From assembly GCF_006716235.1 (NCBI RefSeq), contig NZ_VFOR01000002.1:496001-560000 (forward strand): a stretch of 64,000 nucleotides of DNA. The letters run 5' to 3'. Of the stretch, positions 53,150-61,743 are shown piece by piece (positions within the stretch are counted from its first letter, which is position 1; each line of letters starts with the position of its first letter). Made by a program: the position numbers and the translations under genes. The stretch is from Propioniferax innocua (GTDB lineage: Bacteria > Actinomycetota > Actinomycetes > Propionibacteriales > Propionibacteriaceae). The notes beneath the pieces were generated by a model. It saw only the letters and a program-made list of their open reading frames with translations. It did not search any database and was not told the origin of the DNA.

Positions 53150-54466
53150 TCAGGTGCCAGCCATGAGGTTGGGCAGTACGAGGGCGATCGACGGCACCGC
53201 TGCGATCAGGAGCATCACCACGAGGTCCGAGCCGATCCATGGGAGTGCGGCTCGGTAGAGCGTCGACATGGCGGTCTTGGGCGCGACTCCCTTCATGACG
53301 AACAGGCTCATGCCGAACGGCGGTGTGGTGTTCGCGATCTGCAGATTGATCATGAGCAGGATCGAGAACCAGACCGGATCCCAGCCGAAGTGCTCCACCA
53401 ACGGCATGAACAGCGGCGCCGAGACGAGCATGATCGAGACCTGGTCGATGAAGGCGCCCAGGACCAGCACGATCAGCATGATGACCAGAAGCATCACCGC
53501 ACCATTGGTGATGGATCCGGTCACGGCCTCCACCACGCCACGGGTCGCACCGTTGAAGCTCATGAGCTGGCTGTACAGGTTGGAACCGAGGACGATCATG
53601 AAGATCATGACGGTCGTCTGGATCGTGGCCACGGCGGCACGGAAGATCTCCTTGGCCGAGATGCGACGCAGGATGACGCTGAGCACCACGGTGCCGACCG
53701 CGCCGATGGCCGCAGCCTCGGTGGGCGTGGCGAAACCGAAGAAGATGATGCCCAGAACCAGGCCCACCAGCAGACCGGGAGGCAGCGCGTAGCGCACCCC
53801 GTCGCTCATCACCTGGCCGAAGGAACGTCGGGGCGGCAGGTCGCGATCCCCCGCTCCTCCCCGCTTGGCCCAGGCCACGACGATGACCGCGTAGCCGGTG
53901 GCCATGAGGATTCCGGGGATGATGCCGGCCACCAGCAGCGGCCCGATCGGGACTTCGGCGATACCGCCCCACAGGATGGCGAAAGCACTCGGGGGCAGGA
54001 CCATGGCCAACCCACCCGAGGCCAGGATCGACCCCATGGCCAGACGATCGTCATATCCACGCTCCTGCATCTGAGGCAGCAGCGTCTTGCCGAACAGCGC
54101 TGTGTTGGCGAGCGTCGATCCCGAGAGCAGGCCGAACAGCGCACCTCCGCCGACCGAGACCATCGCCAACTGGCCGGGGAGACGCCCAAGGACGCGAGCG
54201 ATCTCGGCCAGCGCATCTTGAGCGACACGTCCGCGGAACAACAGTTCACCCATGAACACGAACAGCGGGATCGCGGTGAACACGAAACTGTCGACGCTTC
54301 CCATGACGCTGAGGCCGACCTGGTTCATGGCAGCCGAAACACGCGGGAAGGAGACGAGGGCTCCGAGGATCCCGACGCCGATCATGGCGAAGGCGACAGG
54401 AACTCTCAGCAGAAGCAGCACAATGAGGGCGCCCATGAAGGCAGCCAAGAACAGGGGCCAATCCAT
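53150..54466 (-). CDS. dctM: TRAP transporter large permease (DctM)
   Basis: A 438-residue, about 12-helix permease. Conserved stretches: VALAxPLF-type FTAIPLFVFMGELLFRG, SGSTLANTALFGKTLLPQM, PPSAFAILWGGIAEVPIGPL, FGFATPTEAAAIGAVG and INLQIANTTPPFGMSLFVMKG. It couples solute uptake to sodium. ATG 54466 shares a base with the dctQ stop. Together with dctQ and dctP it forms a complete TRAP system at the head of the iac operon, so it probably imports indole-3-acetate or a related aromatic acid. Confidence 0.93.
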   Translation of the reverse strand: MDWPLFLAAFMGALIVLLLLRVPVAFAMIGVGILGALVSFPRVSAAMNQVGLSVMGSVDSFVFTAIPLFVFMGELLFRGRVAQDALAEIARVLGRLPGQLAMVSVGGGALFGLLSGSTLANTALFGKTLLPQMQERGYDDRLAMGSILASGGLAMVLPPSAFAILWGGIAEVPIGPLLVAGIIPGILMATGYAVIVVAWAKRGGAGDRDLPPRRSFGQVMSDGVRYALPPGLLVGLVLGIIFFGFATPTEAAAIGAVGTVVLSVILRRISAKEIFRAAVATIQTTVMIFMIVLGSNLYSQLMSFNGATRGVVEAVTGSITNGAVMLLVIMLIVLVLGAFIDQVSIMLVSAPLFMPLVEHFGWDPVWFSILLMINLQIANTTPPFGMSLFVMKGVAPKTAMSTLYRAALPWIGSDLVVMLLIAAVPSIALVLPNLMAGT

Positions 54467-55074
54467 CACGCGTCTCCCTTGACGTCAGTGGTGGCACTCG
54501 CGTCCTTCGCGAGTACGGAAGTGTGCCGACGACGCACATCGGTCATCAGGCGGCGGATGAGTGAAAGCAGCAGGACGATGCAACACACCGCGACCACGCC
54601 TGAGACGTACATCCGGGGGAAGGCCAGCTCACCGGGAAGTGTGGTGCCACGGTCGACGTCCTTGAGGAAGGTCAACCAACAGGCCCAGGAGAGGGCGGCA
54701 CTGACAACGATCTGCACGCCGAGGCTGAAGAGGTTGACCACCTTCAGCGACTTCTCGGTGAGCAGTGGATCGATGACCTCAAGACGTACGTGACCGTCAC
54801 GCATCGCCACAGCAGCGGTGCCGAGGATCACCATCACCACCATCGAGGCCCCGGCCAGCTCCACGATGCCGGTGATCGCGTGACCGGTCAGACGCGCGAT
54901 CACACCCACGGTGATCGCCATGGTCAGCACCATGAGGACGACAGCGCCGAGCCACTCCGGCACCAGCGCGAGCGTCCACACGCGGGAGTCATCGGCCTCT
55001 TCGACCTCGAGCGTGCCCAGCTCCTCCGCGACGTTCGGGTTCTCCGCCTCATGCCGTTCATCTCTCATGTTCAT
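54466..55074 (-). CDS. dctQ: TRAP transporter small permease (DctQ)
   Basis: A 202-residue protein with four membrane helices after a 35-residue acidic cytoplasmic head. ELAGASMVVMVILGTAAVAMRDGHVRLEVI is the DctQ hallmark region (R/H near the second helix). It bridges the binding protein and DctM. It overlaps dctP by four bases and dctM by one. Confidence 0.9.
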   Translation of the reverse strand: MNMRDERHEAENPNVAEELGTLEVEEADDSRVWTLALVPEWLGAVVLMVLTMAITVGVIARLTGHAITGIVELAGASMVVMVILGTAAVAMRDGHVRLEVIDPLLTEKSLKVVNLFSLGVQIVVSAALSWACWLTFLKDVDRGTTLPGELAFPRMYVSGVVAVCCIVLLLSLIRRLMTDVRRRHTSVLAKDASATTDVKGDA

Positions 55075-56123
55075 GACGCGGCCTCGATCCGTGCTCGACC
55101 GGGGACGGCTTCGGACAGATCCTCGCCGTAGCCTTCCTCGTACTTGCGTCGCAACTCAGCGGCTTCGGGGGACTTGCTGGCGATGCGCTTCCAGTCCAGT
55201 TGATCCCAGGAGTCGCGATAGGCGATCTGCATCATCTTCTCGGCGTCGGCGTCGGTGAACTCGATCCGCTCCATGCCGGCTTCCTCCCAGGCAGCGGTCT
55301 CCTGCTCCGAGAGCTTCTGGTAATGCTCGAAGATCTTCGGCTCGGCTTCGATCATGGCTTCGGTCAATGCCTGTCGTGAACGGTCATCCAAGGCCTCCCA
55401 GGTGTCGAGGCTGATGACGGTGTTCGCCAAGGACTCGTACCAGCGCGGTTCCACGTAGTACCCGACCTCGGTGTGGAAACCGAACGTCGACGGACCCACC
55501 GAGGCCCAGACCGTTCCATCGATGACCCCACGTTCGAGTGCGGTGAAGACTTCGTCACCAGGCATGTCGACAGGCGTGCCGCCCAGCGAGGTGATCATGC
55601 TGGTGGCTGCCGATGAGCCGCGGATCGAACGCCCGGTCAGGTCCGGTGACTCGATCCTGTCCTTGAGCAGGAGCGCCTGCGGAACACCTGCATGCGTATG
55701 CCCCAGATAGTGGACGCCGATCTCTTCATGCGCGGTGGCCAAAAGGTCATACACGCCGTTCTCGCGCTCTTCCATGGGCGAATAGGGCGTGAACCGCTGC
55801 AGATCCATCAACGGCATCTGTCCGGCGTAATAGTCACCCGGCAGATGCCCACCGTCATAGGCTCCGGTTGAAACGCCTTCGATCAGGTCGGTCGGCGAGA
55901 CCACCTCCGGCCCGCCCCGGTAATCGACCTCGATCCATGGCGCCTTCTCCTTCAGCACCTCGACGAAAATCCAGAAGCCGTCGTTGTTCTGGCCCTTCTC
56001 GGGGAAGGCGGTGAGGAAGGTCAGGCGAACGTCCTTGCCATCGCCTCCCCCAGCACCGCACCCGCTGAGGACCAGGACTGCGGCGACCAGGGCTGACGCG
56101 AGGGCCAGCAAAGTCTTGTTCAT
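55071..56123 (-). CDS. dctP: TRAP solute-binding lipoprotein (DctP)
   Basis: A 350-residue DctP-family binding protein. The signal MNKTLLALASALVAAVLVLSGC ends in a lipobox, so it is anchored by lipid to the outer face of the membrane. The ligand-binding arginine region lies in SPDLTGRSIRGSSAATSMI, followed by GGTPVDMPGDEVFTALERGVIDG. The ligand pocket suggests a carboxylate; IAA is inferred from the locus. First gene of the long minus-strand operon. Confidence 0.92.
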   Translation of the reverse strand: MNKTLLALASALVAAVLVLSGCGAGGGDGKDVRLTFLTAFPEKGQNNDGFWIFVEVLKEKAPWIEVDYRGGPEVVSPTDLIEGVSTGAYDGGHLPGDYYAGQMPLMDLQRFTPYSPMEERENGVYDLLATAHEEIGVHYLGHTHAGVPQALLLKDRIESPDLTGRSIRGSSAATSMITSLGGTPVDMPGDEVFTALERGVIDGTVWASVGPSTFGFHTEVGYYVEPRWYESLANTVISLDTWEALDDRSRQALTEAMIEAEPKIFEHYQKLSEQETAAWEEAGMERIEFTDADAEKMMQIAYRDSWDQLDWKRIASKSPEAAELRRKYEEGYGEDLSEAVPGRARIEAAS

Positions 56124-56244
56124 AGCGCACTCCTTTGTGGTTCCAGACCCCGATGAGCACGGCCACTCCAAGTGCGGAGGGCGGCACTGCCGAGTCCGTG
56201 CCACACAAGCTAGAGAGCCCGAACGCGCTGCGGAATCGGTGATT

Positions 56245-56274
56245 CCTTTACCCCAAGAACGGTCGGGCTAAAGG
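56245..56274. promoter_or_regulatory. Dyad operator between dctP and iacG
   Basis: cctttacccc (56245-56254) and gggctaaagg (56265-56274) are inverted repeats with one mismatch, 10 bases apart. The site sits in the 223-base divergent region, about 34 bases upstream of the iacG -10 box. It is a good candidate site for the FixJ-like regulator, or for a regulator encoded elsewhere. Confidence 0.55.
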
Positions 56275-56307
56275 TTTCTGGGGCTGTGCGCCGGGCTCGA
56301 GCACGCT

Positions 56308-56313
56308 TAGCGT
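56308..56313 (+). promoter_or_regulatory. -10 box of iacG
   Basis: TAGCGT, identical to the -10 box of the ArsR gene at 40737-40742. It gives a transcript starting near 56320, just before ATG 56323 and 27 bases before the better-placed GTG 56347. No clear -35 is seen, consistent with an activated promoter and the upstream dyad. Confidence 0.5.
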
Positions 56314-56346
56314 GACCGACACATGTCGAGTTCAAGGAGCATTGCA

Positions 56347-57528
56347 GTGCAGCAGAGCGTCCCCCAGATCGATCCCGCGAAGTTCCGAAATGTCCTGGGT
56401 CATTACCCGACGGGCGTCACGATCGTCACCGGGATCTCCGAATCCGACGAGGTTCTCGCCATGGTCGTGGGAACCTTCACATCGGTGTCGATCGAGCCAC
56501 CGCTGGTGGCGTTCCTGCCGATGAAGAGCTCCCGCACGTTCCAGGAACTCAGCAGGTGTGCTTCGGTGTGCGTCAACGTCCTCACCGGCGATCAGGAGAA
56601 GCTCGGGCGTCTCATCGCCAGCCGCCGGGAGAACAAGCTCGACGGCGTCGAATGGGAGTACTCCCCCAACGGGGCCCCCATCCTCACCGGATCGTTGGCC
56701 TGGCTCGATGTACGAATCAGCGACACCATCGAAGCCGGCGATCACTGGATCGCCATGTGCCAGGTGCTCGATCTCGGGGTGGGCGACGCCTCCCCTCCCC
56801 TGATCTTCTTCCAGGGAGGCTACGGGCGCTTCATGGTCAAATCGCTCGTGGCCCGAGTCGATGGCGACAATGTGGGCCCGGTGCGACGCGGCGCGCGTGC
56901 ACGACGCATCCTCGAACGCGTCGCCACCGAACTCGGCGGGCAGGTGCAGCTCATGGCAGCACTGAGCCCCCATGAACTCGTGGCCGTGGCGACAGCGCAG
57001 GGCGCGTGCGTCAACGCGACTGATGACCTCGGCGAGCGCGTGCCGATGATTCCCCCGATCGGTGACACCTACGTGGCCGGGGGTTCCGACGAGGACGTGG
57101 AGGAATGGCTCAGCCGAGGCCCCCGCCTCGAGGATCACGAGCGAGATCTCTTCTGGGGCCGCATCGAGTTCTGTCGGAAGCATGGCTACCTGGCGTCGTT
57201 CCTGCCCCAAGGAGGACGTTCCTCGTACGAAGCCATGGCGGCTGCGGCACAACGCTTCGCCCAAGGAAACCTCACTCCGGCCGAAGAGCGGGAACTGAGC
57301 GAGGCCATCGCACGGGGCGCTGTGGGTTATGAGGCCCAGGAGATCGACGATGACGCGACCTACTCCATCGGCTCGATCGTCATGCCCGTTCCCGACGAGC
57401 ACCAGCGCCCGATCTTCACCATCCGGGTCAGCCAACTTCCTCACGAAGTACCCGGGACGCGCGTCAAGGAATGGATCTCGCATCTGCGTCCGGTGGTGCA
57501 GGAGCTGGCCCAGACGCTGGCGGAATGA
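56347..57528 (+). CDS. iacG: Flavin reductase fused to an IclR-effector-like domain (IacG)
   Basis: A 393-residue protein. Residues 1-165 are a flavin reductase of the HpaC/HsaB type: FRNVLGHYPTGVTIVTG, GTFTSVSIEPPLVAFLP, FQELSRCASVCVNVL and IFFQGGYGRF. It would reduce FAD/FMN for IacA. Residues 170-393 resemble an IclR effector-binding domain: RARRILERVATELGGQVQLM, ELVAVATAQG, then GERVPMIPPIGDTYVAGG and VEEWLSR. No HTH is present, so the added domain probably senses a ligand and tunes activity or assembly. GTG 56347 has AAGGAG seven bases upstream; ATG 56323 is the alternative start. It is divergent from the iac operon. Confidence 0.82.
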   Translation: MQQSVPQIDPAKFRNVLGHYPTGVTIVTGISESDEVLAMVVGTFTSVSIEPPLVAFLPMKSSRTFQELSRCASVCVNVLTGDQEKLGRLIASRRENKLDGVEWEYSPNGAPILTGSLAWLDVRISDTIEAGDHWIAMCQVLDLGVGDASPPLIFFQGGYGRFMVKSLVARVDGDNVGPVRRGARARRILERVATELGGQVQLMAALSPHELVAVATAQGACVNATDDLGERVPMIPPIGDTYVAGGSDEDVEEWLSRGPRLEDHERDLFWGRIEFCRKHGYLASFLPQGGRSSYEAMAAAAQRFAQGNLTPAEERELSEAIARGAVGYEAQEIDDDATYSIGSIVMPVPDEHQRPIFTIRVSQLPHEVPGTRVKEWISHLRPVVQELAQTLAE

Positions 57529-57890
57529 CTCCACACAGTGAACGCGACCGAATCGAAGGTGCGGTCTCATCCCCGCTCACAGGCTGTTCAAACGCACCGG
57601 AACCGGCCGCAGGGGTCAGCCCACGTCGAGTCAACACGGTGTGGGTGAGGGCACGAAGTCCGCGTCGAGCTCGGCACGTGCCAGGCACCCATCCGTCTTA
57701 ACCCTTCCCAGAACCTTGGTCTCCCGAAGCTCAAGGCGCTGAAGATAAACATGGCCCGCCCAGTTGGATGGCCGAGCCTCAATGCCCCCGGTGGCACGAT
57801 CTGGGCCACCATCGATGATCGGCTGCGGTCTGACGCCTGTGGGTACCGGTCGACTAGACTCACCGACGCAGACCAGAAGGAGTGTGTGGC
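57529..57890. other. Intergenic region upstream of glyA
   Basis: About 360 bases with no convincing gene. I looked for a ZTP or THF riboswitch, which can precede glyA, and found no matching conserved core. The promoter-like TAGACT at 57855 leaves only a short leader, which argues against a riboswitch. Confidence 0.5.
57855..57860 (+). promoter_or_regulatory. Probable -10 box of glyA
   Basis: TAGACT with a possible -35 CTGACG at 57830-57835 (19-base spacer, slightly long). Transcription would start near 57867, leaving about 24 bases before GTG 57891, enough for AAGGAG at 57877-57882. Confidence 0.45.
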
Positions 57891-59330
57891 GTGTCCGAGA
57901 CGAACCAGAACCTCAGCAGTGCATACAAGACGATCCTCGATGAGGTCGCGAAGGTCGAGCCGCGTATCGCCGATGCGACGCGGGCTGAGCTGACCGACCA
58001 GCGAGGTTCCCTGAAACTCATCGCCTCTGAGAACTACGCGTCGCTCCCGGTGCTCGCCACCATGGGCACCTGGCTCTCCGACAAGTACGCCGAGGGCACC
58101 GTCGGCCACCGCTTCTACGCCGGGTGCCAGAACGTCGACACCGTCGAGGACGTCGCCGCCGAACACGCCCGCGAGCTCTTCGGCTCCGAATACGCCTACG
58201 CGCAGCCGCACTCGGGTATCGACGCCAACCTCACCGCTTTCTGGGCGATCCTCGCCCACCGCATCGAGCAGCCCGAACTCGCCGATCTGGGTTTGAAGAA
58301 CGTCAATCAGATGACCGAGGAACAGTGGGAGACGCTGCGCCGCAAGTTCGGCGAACAGCGCCTCATCGGCATGAGCCTCGATGCCGGCGGTCACCTCACC
58401 CACGGTTTCCGGCCCAACATCTCGGGCAAGATGTTCCACCAGCGCTCCTACGGCACCGATCCCGAAACGGGCCTGCTCGACTACGACGCCGTTGCCGCCC
58501 TCGCCCGCGAGTTCAAGCCGCTGGTTCTCGTGGCCGGCTACTCGGCCTACCCGCGTCGGATCAACTTCGCCAAGATGCGTGAGATCGCCGACGAGGTCGG
58601 CGCGACGCTGATGGTCGACATGGCTCACTTCGCCGGTCTCGTGGCCGGCAAGGTGTTCACCGGTGACGAAGACCCCGTCCCCCACGCCGATGTCGTGACC
58701 ACCACGACCCACAAGTCACTTCGCGGCCCGCGTGGCGGTCTGGTCATGGCCACCGAGGAGTACGCCCCGTCGGTGGATCGCGGTTGCCCGCTGGTGCTCG
58801 GCGGCCCGCTCTCGCACATGATGGCGGCCAAGGCCGTCGCTTTGGCCGAGGCCCGCACCGAGACATTCCGCACCTACGCACAGAACGTCGCCGACAACGC
58901 CAAAGCACTCGCCGAAGGCTTCCTCAAGCGTGGTGCACGCCTGGTCACCGGTGGCACCGACAACCACATCGTTCTGCTCGACGTCTCCGGATTCGGTCTC
59001 ACGGGGCGTCAGGCGGAGTCGGCCCTGCTGGATTCGGGCGTGGTGACCAACCGCAACTCGATTCCCAACGACCCGAACGGTGCCTGGTACACCTCCGGCA
59101 TCCGTCTGGGCACCCCGGCCCTGACCAGCCGTGGCTTCGGTGCCGATGACTTCGACCGCATCGCCGAACTCATGGTGGAGGTGTTGCAGAACACCGAGCC
59201 GGTCACCGCATCCACCGGCAAACCGGGCAAGGCCAAGTACACGATCGCCGATGGTGTGGCCGATCGCGTGCAGTCCGCCACCGACGAACTTCTCGACGCC
59301 CACCCGCTGTACCCCGGCCTGGAGCTCTGA
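57891..59330 (+). CDS. glyA: Serine hydroxymethyltransferase, long form
   Basis: A 479-residue PLP enzyme interconverting serine and glycine with tetrahydrofolate. [61 protein letters not shown] and the PLP-lysine motif [14 protein letters not shown] are clear. It is about 50 residues longer than the usual 420-430. The extra sequence is an insert after [12 protein letters not shown] ([20 protein letters not shown]) before [12 protein letters not shown], which marks the extended subgroup. GTG 57891 is set by AAGGAG eight bases upstream. Confidence 0.95.
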   Translation: MSETNQNLSSAYKTILDEVAKVEPRIADATRAELTDQRGSLKLIASENYASLPVLATMGTWLSDKYAEGTVGHRFYAGCQNVDTVEDVAAEHARELFGSEYAYAQPHSGIDANLTAFWAILAHRIEQPELADLGLKNVNQMTEEQWETLRRKFGEQRLIGMSLDAGGHLTHGFRPNISGKMFHQRSYGTDPETGLLDYDAVAALAREFKPLVLVAGYSAYPRRINFAKMREIADEVGATLMVDMAHFAGLVAGKVFTGDEDPVPHADVVTTTTHKSLRGPRGGLVMATEEYAPSVDRGCPLVLGGPLSHMMAAKAVALAEARTETFRTYAQNVADNAKALAEGFLKRGARLVTGGTDNHIVLLDVSGFGLTGRQAESALLDSGVVTNRNSIPNDPNGAWYTSGIRLGTPALTSRGFGADDFDRIAELMVEVLQNTEPVTASTGKPGKAKYTIADGVADRVQSATDELLDAHPLYPGLEL

Positions 59331-59333
59331 GCG

Positions 59334-60050
59334 ATGCGCCTTCGGCGCTCCATCGCGGCCCTGCTCGTCACCACGCTGACGCTGCTGCTCACCAGCTGCG
59401 GCATCAACACCAATCTGGGTGTGTGGCTGTGGGATGAGCACACCGCATCTGTCGATGTGGATGTGTCGCTCCCGGCGAAGGTGGAGAGCTTCGAGCTCGA
59501 GCCCCTGACGGTCTGTGAACCGATCATGGTGCTCGGCCAGAAGCTCCACCCCTACGTCGAGAACGGTCGCGCCGGTTGCCGTGCATCCGGGCCCATCCCG
59601 GCGGAGGCCTTCAAGATCTCCGACGGCAGCGGGCTCGAACGCGCCGACGGCAAGCTGATCCTGACCCTCAAGGAACCCATCAAGTCTCTCGGCCTGCCCG
59701 AGGAGCTCGACTGGCAGGCCCTGGGCATTCCCGAAGACGTGGAGCTGCCTCCAGAATTCTCCGAAACATCGGTCCGGTTCAGCGTCACGTTCCCCGGCGA
59801 GGTGCTTGAGAACAGCGGTTCATCCACGGTGGAGGGCCGTACCGTCACGTGGACCGACCCTGAGGAGTTCAAGGGAACCATCAGCGCCACCAGCGTCATG
59901 CCACCACGCATCCTGACCCCGATCCTGTTCATCATCGGCGGGATCGCACTGTTCAGTGGTGCCATCGTGTGGTGGTTCACCGCCCGCGAGTCAACGAAGT
60001 CCAACCCACAAGGCACACCGGCAGGGGCTCCGCCGCCATCCGGCCACTGA
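59334..60050 (+). CDS. LppM-like lipoprotein
   Basis: A 238-residue lipoprotein. The signal MRLRRSIAALLVTTLTLLLTSC ends in a lipobox. The extracytoplasmic domain (about 30-190) is beta-rich with VDVDVSLPAKVE and VRFSVTFPGEVLENSGSSTVEG, as in LppM of mycobacteria. A membrane helix (ILFIIGGIALFSGAIVWWF) near residue 205 and a proline-rich cytoplasmic tail follow. It begins 3 bases after glyA, so the two are probably co-transcribed. LppM family members affect cell-envelope lipids and macrophage interaction in mycobacteria; here the role is unknown. Confidence 0.75.
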   Translation: MRLRRSIAALLVTTLTLLLTSCGINTNLGVWLWDEHTASVDVDVSLPAKVESFELEPLTVCEPIMVLGQKLHPYVENGRAGCRASGPIPAEAFKISDGSGLERADGKLILTLKEPIKSLGLPEELDWQALGIPEDVELPPEFSETSVRFSVTFPGEVLENSGSSTVEGRTVTWTDPEEFKGTISATSVMPPRILTPILFIIGGIALFSGAIVWWFTARESTKSNPQGTPAGAPPPSGH

Positions 60051-60145
60051 GCCGAGCAGCCCCTGCCCGAGGGCCTCATCCATCGATCCCTGTTGACGCC
60101 GCCCTCCGGGCACCACCCAGAGCACCCCGGCGAAGCGTCGCGTGC

Positions 60146-60151
60146 TAGAAC
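60146..60151 (+). promoter_or_regulatory. -10 box of fumC, leaderless arrangement
   Basis: TAGAAC ends 6 bases before ATG 60158, and no Shine-Dalgarno lies between them. The mRNA should start at or within a base of the AUG. The -35 region is not distinctive. Confidence 0.55.
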
Positions 60152-60157
60152 TTGGCT

Positions 60158-61552
60158 ATGGAAACCCGCATTGAACGCGACAGCATGGGCACGATTGACG
60201 TGCCCGCCGACCGCTACTGGGGCGCACAGACGCAGCGCTCGCTCGGAAACTTCGATATCGGCCGTGACACCTTCGTGTGGGGCCGCGCCATGGTCCACGC
60301 GTTGGGCGTCCTGAAGAAGTCGGCCGCCGCCGCGAACACCGCGCTGGGCGAGCTCCCGAGCGAAGTCGGGAACCTCGTGGTGCAGGCCGCCGATGAGGTC
60401 ATCGCAGGCAAACTCGACGATCACTTCCCGCTGGTGGTGTTCCAGACCGGCTCGGGAACGCAGTCGAACATGAACTCCAACGAGGTCATCTCCAACCGCG
60501 CCATCGAACTCGCTGGGGGCGAGAAGGGTTCGAAGGACCCGGTTCACCCCAACGACCATGTGAACCGCGGCCAGTCCTCCAATGACACCTTCCCCACCGC
60601 CATGCACATCGCTGTGGTGTGTGAGCTGAACGAGCGTCTGTATGGCTCGGTCAAGCAGCTGCGCGACACCCTTGCGAAGAAGTCCGAGGAATACGCCGAC
60701 GTCGTCAAGGTCGGTCGCACACATCTGCAGGACGCCACCCCCATCACCCTTGGCCAGGAGATCGGTGAATGGGTCGCGCAGATCGACTTCGCCCTCGAGC
60801 GGGTCCGTGAGGCCGATACCGCCACCCGTGATCTCGCCATCGGCGGCACGGCAGTGGGCACGGGTCTCAACGCACATCCCGAGTTCGGCAAGACCTGCGC
60901 GGCGGAGATCTCCAAGGAGACCGGGCTGGAGTTCCGTCAGGCCGAGAACCTGTTCGCCTCCCTCAGCGCCCACGACGCCCTGGTCACCGTCAGCGCTGCC
61001 CTGCGCACGCTCGCCGGCGCGCTCATGAAGATGGCGAACGACGTGCGCTGGCTCGCGTCCGGCCCACGCAACGGCATCGGCGAACTCCTCATCCCCGCCA
61101 ATGAGCCGGGCAGCTCGATCATGCCGGGCAAGGTGAACCCCACCCAGTGTGAGGCCATGACGATGGTCGCCACCCGCGTCTTCGGCAACGACGCCACCGT
61201 CGGTTTCGCCGGGACGCAGGGCAATTTCCAGCTCAACGTCTACAAGCCGGTCATGGCCCACGCCGTGCTCGAGTCGATCCGACTGATCGCCGACGCCTGC
61301 GTCAGCTTCGATGAACACTGTGCCCAGGGAATCGAACCGGACCATGAGGTCATCGCGCACAACCTGGACCGCAACCTGATGGTCGTGACGGCCCTGAACC
61401 GCCACATCGGCTATGACAAGGCCGCCACCATCGCGAAGAAGGCCCACGCCGAAGGAACGACGCTGCGCGAAGCGGCACTGGCCTCCGGTGAGGTCTCCGA
61501 AGCCGACTTCGACAAGTGGGTCGTTCCCATGGACATGACGCACAACAACTGA
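60158..61552 (+). CDS. fumC: Class II fumarate hydratase
   Basis: A 464-residue fumarase of the aspartase/fumarase superfamily, oxygen-stable and iron-free; it hydrates fumarate to malate in the TCA cycle. [35 protein letters not shown], the signature loop [16 protein letters not shown] and the catalytic serine within it are all present. The start [18 protein letters not shown] is typical. TTG 60152 is in frame but unlikely. A strong hairpin follows the stop. Confidence 0.96.
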   Translation: METRIERDSMGTIDVPADRYWGAQTQRSLGNFDIGRDTFVWGRAMVHALGVLKKSAAAANTALGELPSEVGNLVVQAADEVIAGKLDDHFPLVVFQTGSGTQSNMNSNEVISNRAIELAGGEKGSKDPVHPNDHVNRGQSSNDTFPTAMHIAVVCELNERLYGSVKQLRDTLAKKSEEYADVVKVGRTHLQDATPITLGQEIGEWVAQIDFALERVREADTATRDLAIGGTAVGTGLNAHPEFGKTCAAEISKETGLEFRQAENLFASLSAHDALVTVSAALRTLAGALMKMANDVRWLASGPRNGIGELLIPANEPGSSIMPGKVNPTQCEAMTMVATRVFGNDATVGFAGTQGNFQLNVYKPVMAHAVLESIRLIADACVSFDEHCAQGIEPDHEVIAHNLDRNLMVVTALNRHIGYDKAATIAKKAHAEGTTLREAALASGEVSEADFDKWVVPMDMTHNN

Positions 61553-61571
61553 TTCACAACAGAACCCAACA

Positions 61572-61611
61572 TGGTCAGGGCCGCATCCCGAACGGGGTGC
61601 GGCCCTGACCA
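61572..61611 (+). terminator. Strong hairpin terminator after fumC
   Basis: tggtcagggccgcatccc (61572-61589) pairs with 61594-61611 over 18 bases, one of them a G-T wobble, around the tetraloop gaac. It begins 20 bases after the fumC stop. No long T-tract follows. Being nearly symmetrical, it could also stop transcripts of the minus-strand DUF2207 gene. Confidence 0.85.
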
Positions 61612-61652
61612 TTGCTACTGCGCCCTGATCATTGCTTCTGCGCCCTGGCCAT
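61605..61652. repeat. 20-bp tandem repeat next to the terminator
   Basis: ctgaccattgctactgcgcc (61605-61624) is followed by ctgatcattgcttctgcgcc (61625-61644) and a partial unit ctggccat. The first unit overlaps the right arm of the terminator hairpin, so the array seems to have arisen from it. Confidence 0.7.
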
Positions 61653-61743
61653 CAAGTGGAGCGGTGCCGGGCCGTTCCCTCCTGGTCAGGCTTCGAGGCC
61701 GGTGCCCGCAGATGGCACCCGGCTGAATCGCCGCAGGCTCCGA

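Noticed and set aside
52860-53972. 370-residue minus-strand frame over the end of dctM
   Set aside because: Out of frame with dctM, which has all TRAP large-permease motifs; composition is Arg/His-rich shadow. Only the separate 91-residue frame at 52801-53076 looked coding.
57529-57890. Riboswitch upstream of glyA (ZTP or THF class)
   Set aside because: No conserved core of either class found by eye, and the likely promoter leaves only a leader of about 24 bases.
59552-61612. 686-residue minus-strand frame opposite fumC and the LppM-like gene
   Set aside because: Antisense shadow; fumC on the plus strand has every family signature.
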